A DNA stretch of 64,000 nt from CAYWVR01 sp964461715 (lineage in GTDB: Bacteria; Planctomycetota; Phycisphaerae; FEN-1346), in NCBI GenBank assembly GCA_964461715.1, contig CAYWVR010000010.1, positions 1-64,000 of the forward strand, given 5' to 3'. Numbering within the stretch: the stretch's first letter is position 1; every line of letters starts with the position of its first letter. The notes under the pieces are model-generated. The model was not told where the DNA came from, searched no databases, and saw nothing but the letters and a program-made list of their open reading frames with translations. Of this stretch, positions 17,924-25,479 are shown in pieces. Both the position numbers and the translations under genes were made by a program.

Positions 17924-19101
17924 GGCGCGGGCAGGCGGCCCTCCTCACGAAGGGCGCGGGCCGCCTCGCGCACGACGTCCAGCGCGCAGAGGTCCTCGAG
18001 GAACGCCTCGGGCGTCACGTCGGCGTATTGGCCCTTGAAGAAGTGGATATCCTGGACCATGGCGTGCCATGTCCGCATGCCCGCCCGCCACGACTCGGTC
18101 GGCTCGGCGACGTAGGTGACCGTCGGGACGGAGGCCCCCTCGACCTCGACCGGGTACTTCGTCCATTGGCTCGCGAGCTCGACGGCCCGCCGGGGGTCGG
18201 TGCGAATCCGCTCGGTCGCCAACAGTAGAACCTTCGCCAGGCCCACGAGGGCCGCGCGATGCTCCGCGAGGACCGTTTCGGTGGCGACGACGCAGCAGCA
18301 GGGATGATCGATCCATTGGCCCTCGGGCGGCAGGTCGCGGAGCTGGCAGACGGTGTGGCCGAGGCCCTTCGACTCGGCGACGGCGACGGCGGGTTGGTTC
18401 ATGACGAACCCGTCGATGGCCCCGCTTTCGAGCATGGGGATGGGGCTCTTCTCGGAGCCGAAGTTGACGAGCACCACGCCGCCTTCGCCTGTCGCGTCGA
18501 ACGAGTAGGGCACGCCCTCGGCCACGAGGGCCCGCTCGAAGATCATCTTCGCGACGGCGGTGGGGGCCTTGTAGCCGATCTTGAGGGGCTCGCGGCCGGC
18601 CTTGGCGGCCTCGACGAAGGCGTCCCAGGTCCGCACCGGCGACCCGGTCGCCATGACGAGCATGTCGCCGTCGGTCTGGAGGGGCATGAGGACCTTGAAG
18701 GGCTGCCCCCCGTCGACGAACTTCGCGATCGCCGCGATGCCGCCCAGGCCGACGTCGATCTCGCCGCGGCTCATGGCGGCCGGCATGTTCGACCCGCCGC
18801 CCACCTTCAGGAACCGCAGCCGCGCGACGACCGTGCCGCCGTCCACCAGGTCATAGACCTCCTTCTCCTTGACCTCGCGCAGGTGCGTCGCGTCGGCCCC
18901 CGCCAGGGCCTCGCCCTCCAGGGCCGCGACGTAGAGGGCGAGGTGATGATCGTGACCCACGTGGCCGACCGTGAGCTGCGGCGCGTCGTTCGGCGTCGGC
19001 CCCGGCGGGGCGGGGGTTTCCGCGGGTCCCTCGCCGCATCCGCCCAAGGCGGCGGCGAGGACGGTGGCGGCAAGCAGCGCGTATCGTTTCGCCTGCGTCA
19101 T
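17920..19101 (-). CDS. NMT1/SsuA-like substrate-binding lipoprotein
   Basis: 393 residues. A lipoprotein signal ends in ALGGC (Cys22), then a Pro-rich spacer. The mature protein has the NMT1/ABC-binding plan: LTVGHVGHDHHLALYVAALE, GEIDVGLGGIAAIAKFVDGG, PLKIGYKAPTAVAKMIFERA, GAIDGFVMNQPAVAVAE and WIDHPCCCVVATETVLAEHR. The GHVGHDHH segment at the mature N-terminus and the HPCCC triple cysteine are unusual for sulfonate binders and could bind a metal or thiophilic ligand. The gene is first in an operon with permease and ATPase and 12 bp after a porin gene. No ligand can be named. Confidence 0.85.
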   Translation of the reverse strand: MTQAKRYALLAATVLAAALGGCGEGPAETPAPPGPTPNDAPQLTVGHVGHDHHLALYVAALEGEALAGADATHLREVKEKEVYDLVDGGTVVARLRFLKVGGGSNMPAAMSRGEIDVGLGGIAAIAKFVDGGQPFKVLMPLQTDGDMLVMATGSPVRTWDAFVEAAKAGREPLKIGYKAPTAVAKMIFERALVAEGVPYSFDATGEGGVVLVNFGSEKSPIPMLESGAIDGFVMNQPAVAVAESKGLGHTVCQLRDLPPEGQWIDHPCCCVVATETVLAEHRAALVGLAKVLLLATERIRTDPRRAVELASQWTKYPVEVEGASVPTVTYVAEPTESWRAGMRTWHAMVQDIHFFKGQYADVTPEAFLEDLCALDVVREAARALREEGRLPAP

Positions 19102-19113
19102 GATTCGATCCTT

Positions 19114-20586
19114 TCAAAATTTGTAGACAAACTGGGCAAAGCCCCAATGGGCGTTGTCGGCCGTGCCCGTGCGGTCGAGAAAAGCGCCCGGGAAGAAGAA
19201 GGCGTACCCGCAGAAGACGTCGCAGTTCTTGGAGACCTGCCAGCGTGCCATGAGATCGATCTCGTGGCCCAGCTCGCGGCCGGCCCGGCCCGTTGCGTCG
19301 CGCCGCTGCGGCCGCATGTTAAACCAGTACCACGCGTCGGTGTCGCTGGCCAGCGTGAAGTAATGGTAATCGACCCAGAGGCTGAGGCACTTCCGCGGCT
19401 TGACGCCGAAGGTGAGCTGGTAATCCAGGAGGTTCTGCCACGAGACGAGGTTCATCCGCCCGTAGTCGACGGTGGGGGAGGTGAAGAGGTTATCGAACGT
19501 CTCGATCTTTCCGTCCGTCGGGTCGCGGTCGCCGGAGGCGTAGCTGAACTCCGCGGCGACGCGCGGCTTCCAGGGGGCGTCGAACGTGTACCCGACGCGG
19601 GCGTGGGCCGCATAGGCCTCGACGCGGTTCGAGTCGGCCCCGATCTCGCCGAACTGGGCGGCCAGCGTTCCCTTCCAGTCCCACGTCTTGCCGACCTTGC
19701 CGGCGGCATAGACGCCGACGGTGTGGCGGCGCTCGTCGCCCGGACCGCCCGTCTCGCCTCGGATGCCCCCGTGATCTTCATACTTGAGGATATAGAATCC
19801 GTCGAGGGTGAAAGGGAGTGTCTTCGTCTTGACCCACGCCCCCATCGCGTCGAACGTGAAGTGCCGCTCGTTCCAGTGGATCGGCTCGCGGATGACGCGC
19901 TGCCCGAAGAAAAGATCGACCGCCACGGCGTCGCCGTCGATCATGAGCTTTGCGGCGTCCCACCAGAACCCGCCGACATTGCCCCAGTTGCTCGGGCCGA
20001 GGAGCTTGCGGTCGCCGTAGGCGAAGGCCTGGCGCCCGATCTTGACCCCGACCGGCGACCCCCCGATGTGGGTCCACTCGACGAACGCCTGCCGCACGTC
20101 CGCCTGGTCGAAGTGCGGCGAGGTGAGCGGGAACTGGTCGCGGTTCAGGTCCGAGACGAATCCCCGTGCGTCCTGGAACACCAGGTACGCATGCGCGTCC
20201 TTCGAGAACCGCCAGTCGAACCCAAGCTGGGCCCGCGACAGGAGCACGCCGTCGTGCTCGTCCCGGTTATAGCCCCGGATGGTGAAGTCCGTGTACTGCT
20301 CGTACCGCACCCGGTACTCGAACGTGACGTCCAGCAGGGCCGGCCCGCAGGGGATGTTCTTCAGGGGGGTGTACCAGTCGGCCTCGTCCACGGGGACGCG
20401 CGGCACGGGGGGCTGCATCTTCTCGATGTCGCACACCGGCGGATGGTGCCGCTTGCCGCATACCGAGCACCGGATCTCCTCCTTCTCGGCGGCGGGTTTC
20501 TCGGCGGGGGGATCGGCGGCGTGGCTTGTGGGCCCCGAGATGGCCAGGGCGATGAGGGTCAGGATGAGGAGGCACGTGCGCCTCAT
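19114..20586 (-). CDS. Outer-membrane beta-barrel porin (alginate-export-like)
   Basis: 490 residues from the ATG at 20586 with AAGGAGGT upstream. The signal peptide is LILTLIALAISGPTSHAA. A short Cys-containing segment CSVCGKRH...C follows at about 40-60 and could hold a metal. The rest is a long run of amphipathic beta strands ending in the aromatic signature FAQFVYKF expected for BAM-inserted barrels. Strand phrases such as DVTFEYRVRYEQYTDFTIRG, GVKIGRQAFAYGDRKLLGPS and LDYQLTFGVKPRKCLSLWVD match the alginate_exp domain. It precedes the ABC importer by 12 bp, so the two may form one uptake route across both membranes. Confidence 0.8.
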   Translation of the reverse strand: MRRTCLLILTLIALAISGPTSHAADPPAEKPAAEKEEIRCSVCGKRHHPPVCDIEKMQPPVPRVPVDEADWYTPLKNIPCGPALLDVTFEYRVRYEQYTDFTIRGYNRDEHDGVLLSRAQLGFDWRFSKDAHAYLVFQDARGFVSDLNRDQFPLTSPHFDQADVRQAFVEWTHIGGSPVGVKIGRQAFAYGDRKLLGPSNWGNVGGFWWDAAKLMIDGDAVAVDLFFGQRVIREPIHWNERHFTFDAMGAWVKTKTLPFTLDGFYILKYEDHGGIRGETGGPGDERRHTVGVYAAGKVGKTWDWKGTLAAQFGEIGADSNRVEAYAAHARVGYTFDAPWKPRVAAEFSYASGDRDPTDGKIETFDNLFTSPTVDYGRMNLVSWQNLLDYQLTFGVKPRKCLSLWVDYHYFTLASDTDAWYWFNMRPQRRDATGRAGRELGHEIDLMARWQVSKNCDVFCGYAFFFPGAFLDRTGTADNAHWGFAQFVYKF

Positions 20587-20708
20587 TGGACCTCCTTTTC
20601 GTCTCCGGTGCCATGGGCTTCGCGTCGGTCCGTGCGCGGGTCGCGCAAAGAAACGGGGAGACGCGCCCGACGCGCGCCTCCCCGGCGACATACGAGATGT
20701 CGAAAGCG

Positions 20709-21452
20709 TCACTCCAGTTTGTGGACGGTCTCGTCCGGTTTCCACTCGAACGGCCCCAGATCGGGCCGGACGCGGACCTGGAATCCCCCTCGGAGATCGC
20801 TGGGTACTCGCCACGAGTACCCGCAGGTCCCGCCTCAGCCAAACTCGAACGTGCCGGTCGCCCGCACGTTGCCCGTCTCATCCACGACGTCGAACTCCGG
20901 GGGACGCGAGGGCATCCCGTTCTTCGAGAGGGCCGGCAGGTACCGTTCCCCGCCGCGCCCCTTGAGCGCCAAGTCGAAGCGGACGCGCCGCGGGTCGGCG
21001 TCGCCCATCTGCCGCACCGTCACCTCGGCCACGAGCGGCGGCCCGAAGGCGATCGTCGTCGTCTCGCCGGTCGCCACCTCCAGCGGATCACGTCCGCGCA
21101 GGTAGCCGACCACGTGATGCGCGATCCCCGGCCGCGTCCACCCGAGCGAGGGCGCCGTCCGGTCGTCGTAGGTCCCGCTGAAGTTCCCGTCGACCAGGGC
21201 GACGGCGACTGCCGCATCGCCCACCCGGACCGTCCCGCGCCGGAGCGGGTCGCCGGGCACGACGGCCATCCACGTGGCCCGGCCGGCGACGTGGGCGAGG
21301 AACCACGTCGCGGCAGCCTTGAGGTCCTTCGGCCCGGCCTTGAGGGGCTCGGGGCGCGTCGGCTGTCCGCCCCCGACGCCCGTGCCCATCATGCCCAGGA
21401 CGGGCTCGTCTGCCGCCGGGGCGGCGGCCAGGAGCACCGAGAGGGCGGTCAT
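20709..21452 (-). CDS. Candidate selenoprotein 1, secreted, UGGTC motif, Sec at residue 206
   Basis: A conventional reading stops at the TGA at 20835-20837. Reading through it gives exactly 41 further residues to a TGA at 20709-20711. The tail begins UGGTCGYSWRVPS, contains LGPFEW and ends HKLE. It is 25/41 identical to the tail of the second candidate at 28347-29018, and the parts before the TGA also align (GERY, VVDETGN, TFEFG before the Sec). The start ATG at 21452 has GGAGGAGG upstream, and a weak signal peptide (LSVLLAAAPAA) follows. The product would be 247 residues, probably periplasmic. Sec and Cys spaced UxxxC suggest a redox or metal role. The family is not recognised. Confidence 0.82.
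20802..20822 (-). promoter_or_regulatory. Bacterial SECIS-like hairpin of candidate selenoprotein 1
   Basis: Twelve bases after the TGA at 20837-20835, the minus strand has GGGTACTCG-TGG-CGAGTACCC, a perfect 9-bp stem (or 8 bp with a GTGGC loop). Its apical loop starts 22 nt after the UGA. Bacterial SECIS elements lie within the coding region with the loop about 16-37 nt from UGA and a G near the loop start, both met here. Twelve bases between TGA and stem, and the loop itself, are identical in the second candidate gene. Confidence 0.75.
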
Positions 21453-21478
21453 GGCGAGTCCTCCTCCAGGGCGGGTTC

Positions 21479-21507
21479 CTTGTAGCACAGTCCATGCGAT
21501 GCGCCAA
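21479..21507 (-). promoter_or_regulatory. Possible promoter of candidate selenoprotein 1
   Basis: On the minus strand TTGGCG (21507-21502) and TACAAG (21484-21479) are 17 nt apart, 27 bp before the start codon. Both hexamers deviate from the sigma-70 consensus, so this is weak. Confidence 0.35.
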
Positions 21508-21530
21508 GCAAGAACGGCCGGCATGCCCAC

Positions 21531-21626
21531 GCTGTTTCGGCGTGGCATGCCCACGCTGTTCCGCGTGGGCATGCTTGCGCAAGGCAACCCCGTCGGCGCA
21601 TGGCCACGCGAAACAGCGTGGCCATG
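21531..21626. repeat. Cluster of hairpin repeats between selenoprotein 1 and selA
   Basis: Three successive inverted repeats are built from the same unit (GCATGCCCACGCTGTT and its complement). The last is perfect: CATGGCCACGC (21599-21609), loop GAAACA, GCGTGGCCATG (21616-21626). The unit CCACGCTGTT or its inverse occurs four times. This resembles REP/BIME-like extragenic repeats. It fills most of the 287-bp divergent region and could also insulate the two divergent transcripts. Confidence 0.75.
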
Positions 21627-21671
21627 CCACTCGTGCACCGCGCCAACCCGGGGCCCACCCCGGCGAAACGG

Positions 21672-21700
21672 TGGCAAACCGCCCCCGCTCCCCTTAGAAT
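21672..21700 (+). promoter_or_regulatory. Possible selAB promoter
   Basis: TGGCAA (21672-21677) and TAGAAT (21695-21700) are 17 nt apart, 39 bp before the selA start. The -10 matches five of six consensus bases. Similar TAGAAT/TATAAT boxes precede other plus-strand genes in this window. Confidence 0.45.
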
Positions 21701-21739
21701 GCACCGCGTCGCGAAGGTTCGCGCGAAACGGAGGGACCC

Positions 21740-23173
21740 ATGCCATCGCCCCGGGACGTGCTCCGAAAGCTTCCCTCTGTCGACCGTGCCCTCGCGCGCC
21801 TCGAGGAGGCGGGCGCCCTCGACGGCGCGCCGCGCGGCGTGGCCGTCGCGTGTGTCCGCGAGGCCGTCGAGGCCGAGCGACGCCGCATCCTCGAAGGCGA
21901 CCCCAAGGCCCTCCCGGACGACCTCGAGGCCGCCGTCGTCGCCGCCGCCCGCCGCCGCCTCGCCGAGACCCTCGCGCCGCATTACCGCAAGGTCATCAAC
22001 GCCACGGGCATCATCCTGCACACGGCCCTCGGGCGGGCCGTCCTCGCGGAGCGGGCCCGGCGCCGGATCGCCGACGAGCTGGACGGCTACTCGCTCCTCC
22101 AGGCCGACCCCGCCACCGGCCGCCGGTCTCGCCGCGACGCGCGGATCGAGGCGCTCCTTCAGCGGGTCACCGGCTGCCAGGCCGCCACCGTCGTCAACAA
22201 CAACGCCGCCGCCACCATGATCGTCCTCTCGGCCGTGGCCCGCGGGCGGGAGGTCATCGTCTCGCGCGGCCAGCTCGTCGAGATCGGCGGCTCGTTCCGG
22301 CTGCCGGAGGTCATGCGCGAGAGCGGCGCCACGCTCGTCGAGGTCGGCACGACCAACAAGACCCATCCACGCGACTACGAGAATGCCGTCACCGACCGCA
22401 CCGCCGCCATCCTCCGCGTCCACCCGTCCAACTACAAGGTCCACGGCTTCACGAGCGAGACGCCGCTGGAGACGCTCGAGCGGATCGCCCACGCGCGCGG
22501 CCTGGTGCTGATCGACGACCTCGGGGCCGGGCCGCTCGTCGACCTCTCGAAGTATGGCTTTCCCTCCGAGCCCACCGTCCAGGAGTCCGTCGCCGCCGGG
22601 GCGGACCTGGTGACTTCGAGCGCCGACAAGCTCGTCGGCGCCGCCCAGGGGGGCCTCGTCCTCGGCCGCCGAGCGTGGATCGAAACGGTCCGCACGCACC
22701 CGCTTGCGCGGATCGTCCGCGTCGGGAAGCTGACGCTGGCGGCCCTGGAGGCGACGCTCACGCTTTTCCTGGACGAGGCGACCGCCCTGGCCCAGGTGCC
22801 GACCCTGCGCATGCTGACCCTGGCCCTGGAGGACGTCGCGACGCGGGCCGACTCCCTCGCCGCGGCCCTGAAGGACCGCGCGGGCGGGGCGTTGGAGGTC
22901 GAGGTCACCGGCGGCTTCTCACAGCTCGGGAGCGGGTCGCTGCCGACGCACGACATCCCCACGCGGCTTGTCGCCCTCGTGCCGAAGGACCGCTCGCCGG
23001 ACGACCTGGCCGCGCGTCTCCGCCTCGGGCGGCCTTCGGTCTTTGCGCGCATCCGGGAGGGCCGCCTCCTGGTCGACCCGCGCACGCTCCAGCCGGGCGA
23101 GGACGAGCCGCTGCTCGCCGCCGTCGCCCGGGCCCTCGCGCCGGACGAACAGGAGGCCCCGCGTGGCGCCTGA
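21740..23173 (+). CDS. selA: L-seryl-tRNA(Sec) selenium transferase
   Basis: 477 residues. The PLP enzyme converts seryl-tRNA(Sec) to selenocysteyl-tRNA(Sec) using selenophosphate. It has the usual N-terminal helical domain (RKLPSVDRALARLEEAGAL), the NATGIILHTALGRA segment, VVNNNAAATMIVLSAVARG and GQLVEIGGSFRLPE. The PLP lysine lies in SSADKLVGAAQGG (Lys297, equivalent to Lys295 of E. coli). Length is close to the family norm of about 460. The ATG follows GGAGGG. The stop overlaps the selB GTG by 11 nt, so the two are translationally coupled. Full-length and intact, it is strong evidence that the organism uses Sec. Confidence 0.97.
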   Translation: MPSPRDVLRKLPSVDRALARLEEAGALDGAPRGVAVACVREAVEAERRRILEGDPKALPDDLEAAVVAAARRRLAETLAPHYRKVINATGIILHTALGRAVLAERARRRIADELDGYSLLQADPATGRRSRRDARIEALLQRVTGCQAATVVNNNAAATMIVLSAVARGREVIVSRGQLVEIGGSFRLPEVMRESGATLVEVGTTNKTHPRDYENAVTDRTAAILRVHPSNYKVHGFTSETPLETLERIAHARGLVLIDDLGAGPLVDLSKYGFPSEPTVQESVAAGADLVTSSADKLVGAAQGGLVLGRRAWIETVRTHPLARIVRVGKLTLAALEATLTLFLDEATALAQVPTLRMLTLALEDVATRADSLAAALKDRAGGALEVEVTGGFSQLGSGSLPTHDIPTRLVALVPKDRSPDDLAARLRLGRPSVFARIREGRLLVDPRTLQPGEDEPLLAAVARALAPDEQEAPRGA

Positions 23174-25115
23174 GCACGTCAACCTCACCCTCGGCACCGC
23201 CGGCCACGTTGACCATGGCAAGACCGCCCTCGTCAAGATGCTTACGGGCTGCGACACCGACCGCCTCAAGGCCGAGAAGAAGCGGGGCCTGACGATCGAG
23301 CTCGGCTTCGCTCCCTGTCGCATGGCCGACGAGCGGATCGTCGGCGTCGTCGACGTGCCCGGCCACGTGGACTTCATCCGGAACATGGTGGCCGGGGCCC
23401 ACGGCGTGGACGTCGTCATCTTCGTTATCGCGGCCGACGACGGCGTCATGCCGCAGACGCGTGAGCATCTCGATATCCTGACCCTCATGGGCTGTCGTCA
23501 CGGCCTTGTGGCCCTGACGAAGATCGACCTCGTCGACGACGAGTTGCGGGGTCTCGTGGAGGAGGAGGTGCGCGAGTTCCTCAAGGGCGCCTTCCTCGAA
23601 TCGGCCCCGATCCTTCCCGTCTCGAACGTGACCTTCGAGGGGTACGAAGCGTTCTTCGCGGCCCTGAACCAGGTGGTCGGGCAGGTCCGGCCGCACCCGC
23701 AAGCGGGGGTCTTTCGCGTCTGGGTCGAGCGCGTCTTCAGCGTGAAGGGCTTCGGGACGGTCGTCTCGGGCATCCCTTCGAGCGGCGAGGTCCGGCCCGG
23801 CGACCGGCTCCGCGTCGTGCCCGGCGAGGCCTCCGCCCGCGTCCGCCGGCTCCAGGTCTACGGCGAGGACGCCGACCTCGGCCGGGAGGGGGAGTGCGTC
23901 GCGCTGAATCTCGCGGACCTCGCGGCCGACGCCGTCGAGCGCGGGCGCGTCCTTGCCGCCGGCGACACGGTCGGGCCCGTCCGCATGTTCGAGGCGGAGC
24001 TGCGGCTCCTCGCGCACCTGCCCGGCCCCATGCCCGATTACACCGAGGTCCACCTGCACGTGGGCACCGCCGAGACGATGGCCGACGTCGCGATCCTCGA
24101 CGCCGCCTCCGTCGCCCCCGGCGAGACGCGCCTCGTCCAGCTCCGGCTTCGCGAGCCGCTCGGCGTCGTCGCGGGCGACCGGTTTGTCCTGCGGGCCGCC
24201 ATGCCGGGCCTCGCGGGCGGACGCGTGACCACCGTGGGCGGCGGGCGGATTCTCGACACCAGCAACCTCCGCCTCCGCCGCCGAAGGCCCTGGACGCTGG
24301 AGGCCCTCGCGGCCCGTCGGGAGGCCCTCGGCTCGCCGCGCGCCTGGTGCGCGGCCCTGTTGGCCGAGGCGGGACGAGCCCGGACGCCCGAGGTCCTCGC
24401 CCGCGAGGCCCGCATGCCGCTTCTGGAGGTCGCGCCGATTCTCGAAGCCCTGGCCGAGGAGGGCGTCGTCCGGGAGGTGGGCGGCGGGGCGTACGTCCAT
24501 CGTGAGACGATCGCCGATGCCGCCGTCGCGCTCCAGGCCGCGCTCGAGGACTTCCACACCGCCTATCCCACCCGCGTCGGCGCCGAGGTCGGTGCCCTCG
24601 GAAGCGCCGTGCCGGAGGGCGCCCTCGCCCCCGCCCTCGAGGCGCTCGAGGCCGCCGGGACCCTCGCGCGGCACGGGTCGCTCGTGGCGCTGGCGGGCCG
24701 CGGGGCCTGGCTCTCGGAGACCGACCGGGCCCTGTGCGAGAGGCTGCTCGAAGCGTATCGCATCGCGCACCTCGCGCCCCCGTCGCCGGAGGAGGCGGCC
24801 GCCGAGATCGGGGCGCCGGCCGCGGATGTCGAGCGCCTCGTGCGGCTGCTCGTCGACGAGGGGGAGCTGGTCCGGGTCGATGCGGCGCTCGTTATGCACG
24901 CCGAGGCGGTCGAGCGGGCAAAGCAGGTGGTCGTCGATCTGTTTCGACGCGGCCGGAGCTTCGCGACGGTCGAGTTCCGCGACGCCCTGGGCACGAGCCG
25001 CAAGTACGCGGTGCCGCTGCTCGATTACTTCGATACGGTTCGCCTGACCGTCCGCACCGCCAACCGCCGCACCCCCGGCGCGGAGGCCAAGAAACGCCTG
25101 GCCGGCGAAGTCTGA
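23163..25115 (+). CDS. selB: Selenocysteine-specific elongation factor SelB
   Basis: 650 residues from the GTG at 23163, chosen because AGGAGG lies 6 nt upstream and the GTPase motif begins 12 codons in. SelB carries Sec-tRNA(Sec) to UGA codons that have a SECIS hairpin. G1 is GTAGHVDHGKTALVKMLTG, followed by the RLKAEKKRGLTIELGFA switch, DVPGHVDF, and TKID as G4. Domains II/III follow (RVFSVKGFGTVVSGIPSSGE). The C-terminal half holds winged-helix units that bind SECIS, ending with the typical VEFRDALGTSRKYAVPLLDY FD module. Length matches bacterial SelB (about 615-640). It lies in an operon with selA. Confidence 0.97.
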   Translation: MAPEHVNLTLGTAGHVDHGKTALVKMLTGCDTDRLKAEKKRGLTIELGFAPCRMADERIVGVVDVPGHVDFIRNMVAGAHGVDVVIFVIAADDGVMPQTREHLDILTLMGCRHGLVALTKIDLVDDELRGLVEEEVREFLKGAFLESAPILPVSNVTFEGYEAFFAALNQVVGQVRPHPQAGVFRVWVERVFSVKGFGTVVSGIPSSGEVRPGDRLRVVPGEASARVRRLQVYGEDADLGREGECVALNLADLAADAVERGRVLAAGDTVGPVRMFEAELRLLAHLPGPMPDYTEVHLHVGTAETMADVAILDAASVAPGETRLVQLRLREPLGVVAGDRFVLRAAMPGLAGGRVTTVGGGRILDTSNLRLRRRRPWTLEALAARREALGSPRAWCAALLAEAGRARTPEVLAREARMPLLEVAPILEALAEEGVVREVGGGAYVHRETIADAAVALQAALEDFHTAYPTRVGAEVGALGSAVPEGALAPALEALEAAGTLARHGSLVALAGRGAWLSETDRALCERLLEAYRIAHLAPPSPEEAAAEIGAPAADVERLVRLLVDEGELVRVDAALVMHAEAVERAKQVVVDLFRRGRSFATVEFRDALGTSRKYAVPLLDYFDTVRLTVRTANRRTPGAEAKKRLAGEV

Positions 25116-25160
25116 CACCGGGACGGCACGACGCCGGCGCGACCCCGGGTCGGTTTCGCC

Positions 25161-25176
25161 GCCCCGCTTGCGGGGC
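25161..25176. terminator. Hairpin between convergent selB and selC
   Basis: GCCCCG-CTTG-CGGGGC forms a compact stem-loop 45 bp after selB and 83 bp from the tRNA-Sec 3' end. There is no T tract, so it may be a weak bidirectional terminator or only a fold. Confidence 0.4.
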
Positions 25177-25258
25177 GCTTCCCGGGAAGGGACCGCGGGT
25201 CGGGCAACCGATGGGCGAGACGCCGACGGGCCGCACGGCTCGTCAGGGGCGGGCAAGT

Positions 25259-25354
25259 TGGCGGAGGCGAATGGGAATCGAACCCACCCGGGACTTGTTC
25301 AAGCCCCACACTGGTTTTGAAGACCAGGGGCGGCACCAGCCACCGATCGCCTCC
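25259..25354 (-). tRNA. selC: tRNA-Sec (anticodon UCA)
   Basis: A 96-nt RNA on the minus strand. It has an 8-bp acceptor stem (GGAGGCGA with TCGCCTCC), discriminator G and an encoded CCA at 25261-25259. The anticodon arm is CTGGT-CTTCAAA-ACCAG, so the anticodon is TCA (25320-25318), which reads UGA. A long extra arm and the T arm with GGTTCGATTCC complete a bacterial tRNA-Sec. It lies between selB and selD, in the same direction as selD and 126 bp after its stop. Together with selA, selB and selD the whole Sec pathway is present in one place. Confidence 0.97.
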
Positions 25355-25479
25355 GGGCATCCCCTCGGTTCGCCGCCATCCTAACGGCCCGTCGGTCCCG
25401 GGGCAAGGCCGCGCCCGCCCCGCATTCTCTTCGCGGGGGCGGGCTGGCGTCGCGGGGGAGGGGGGCGCGCCCGGCCGTG

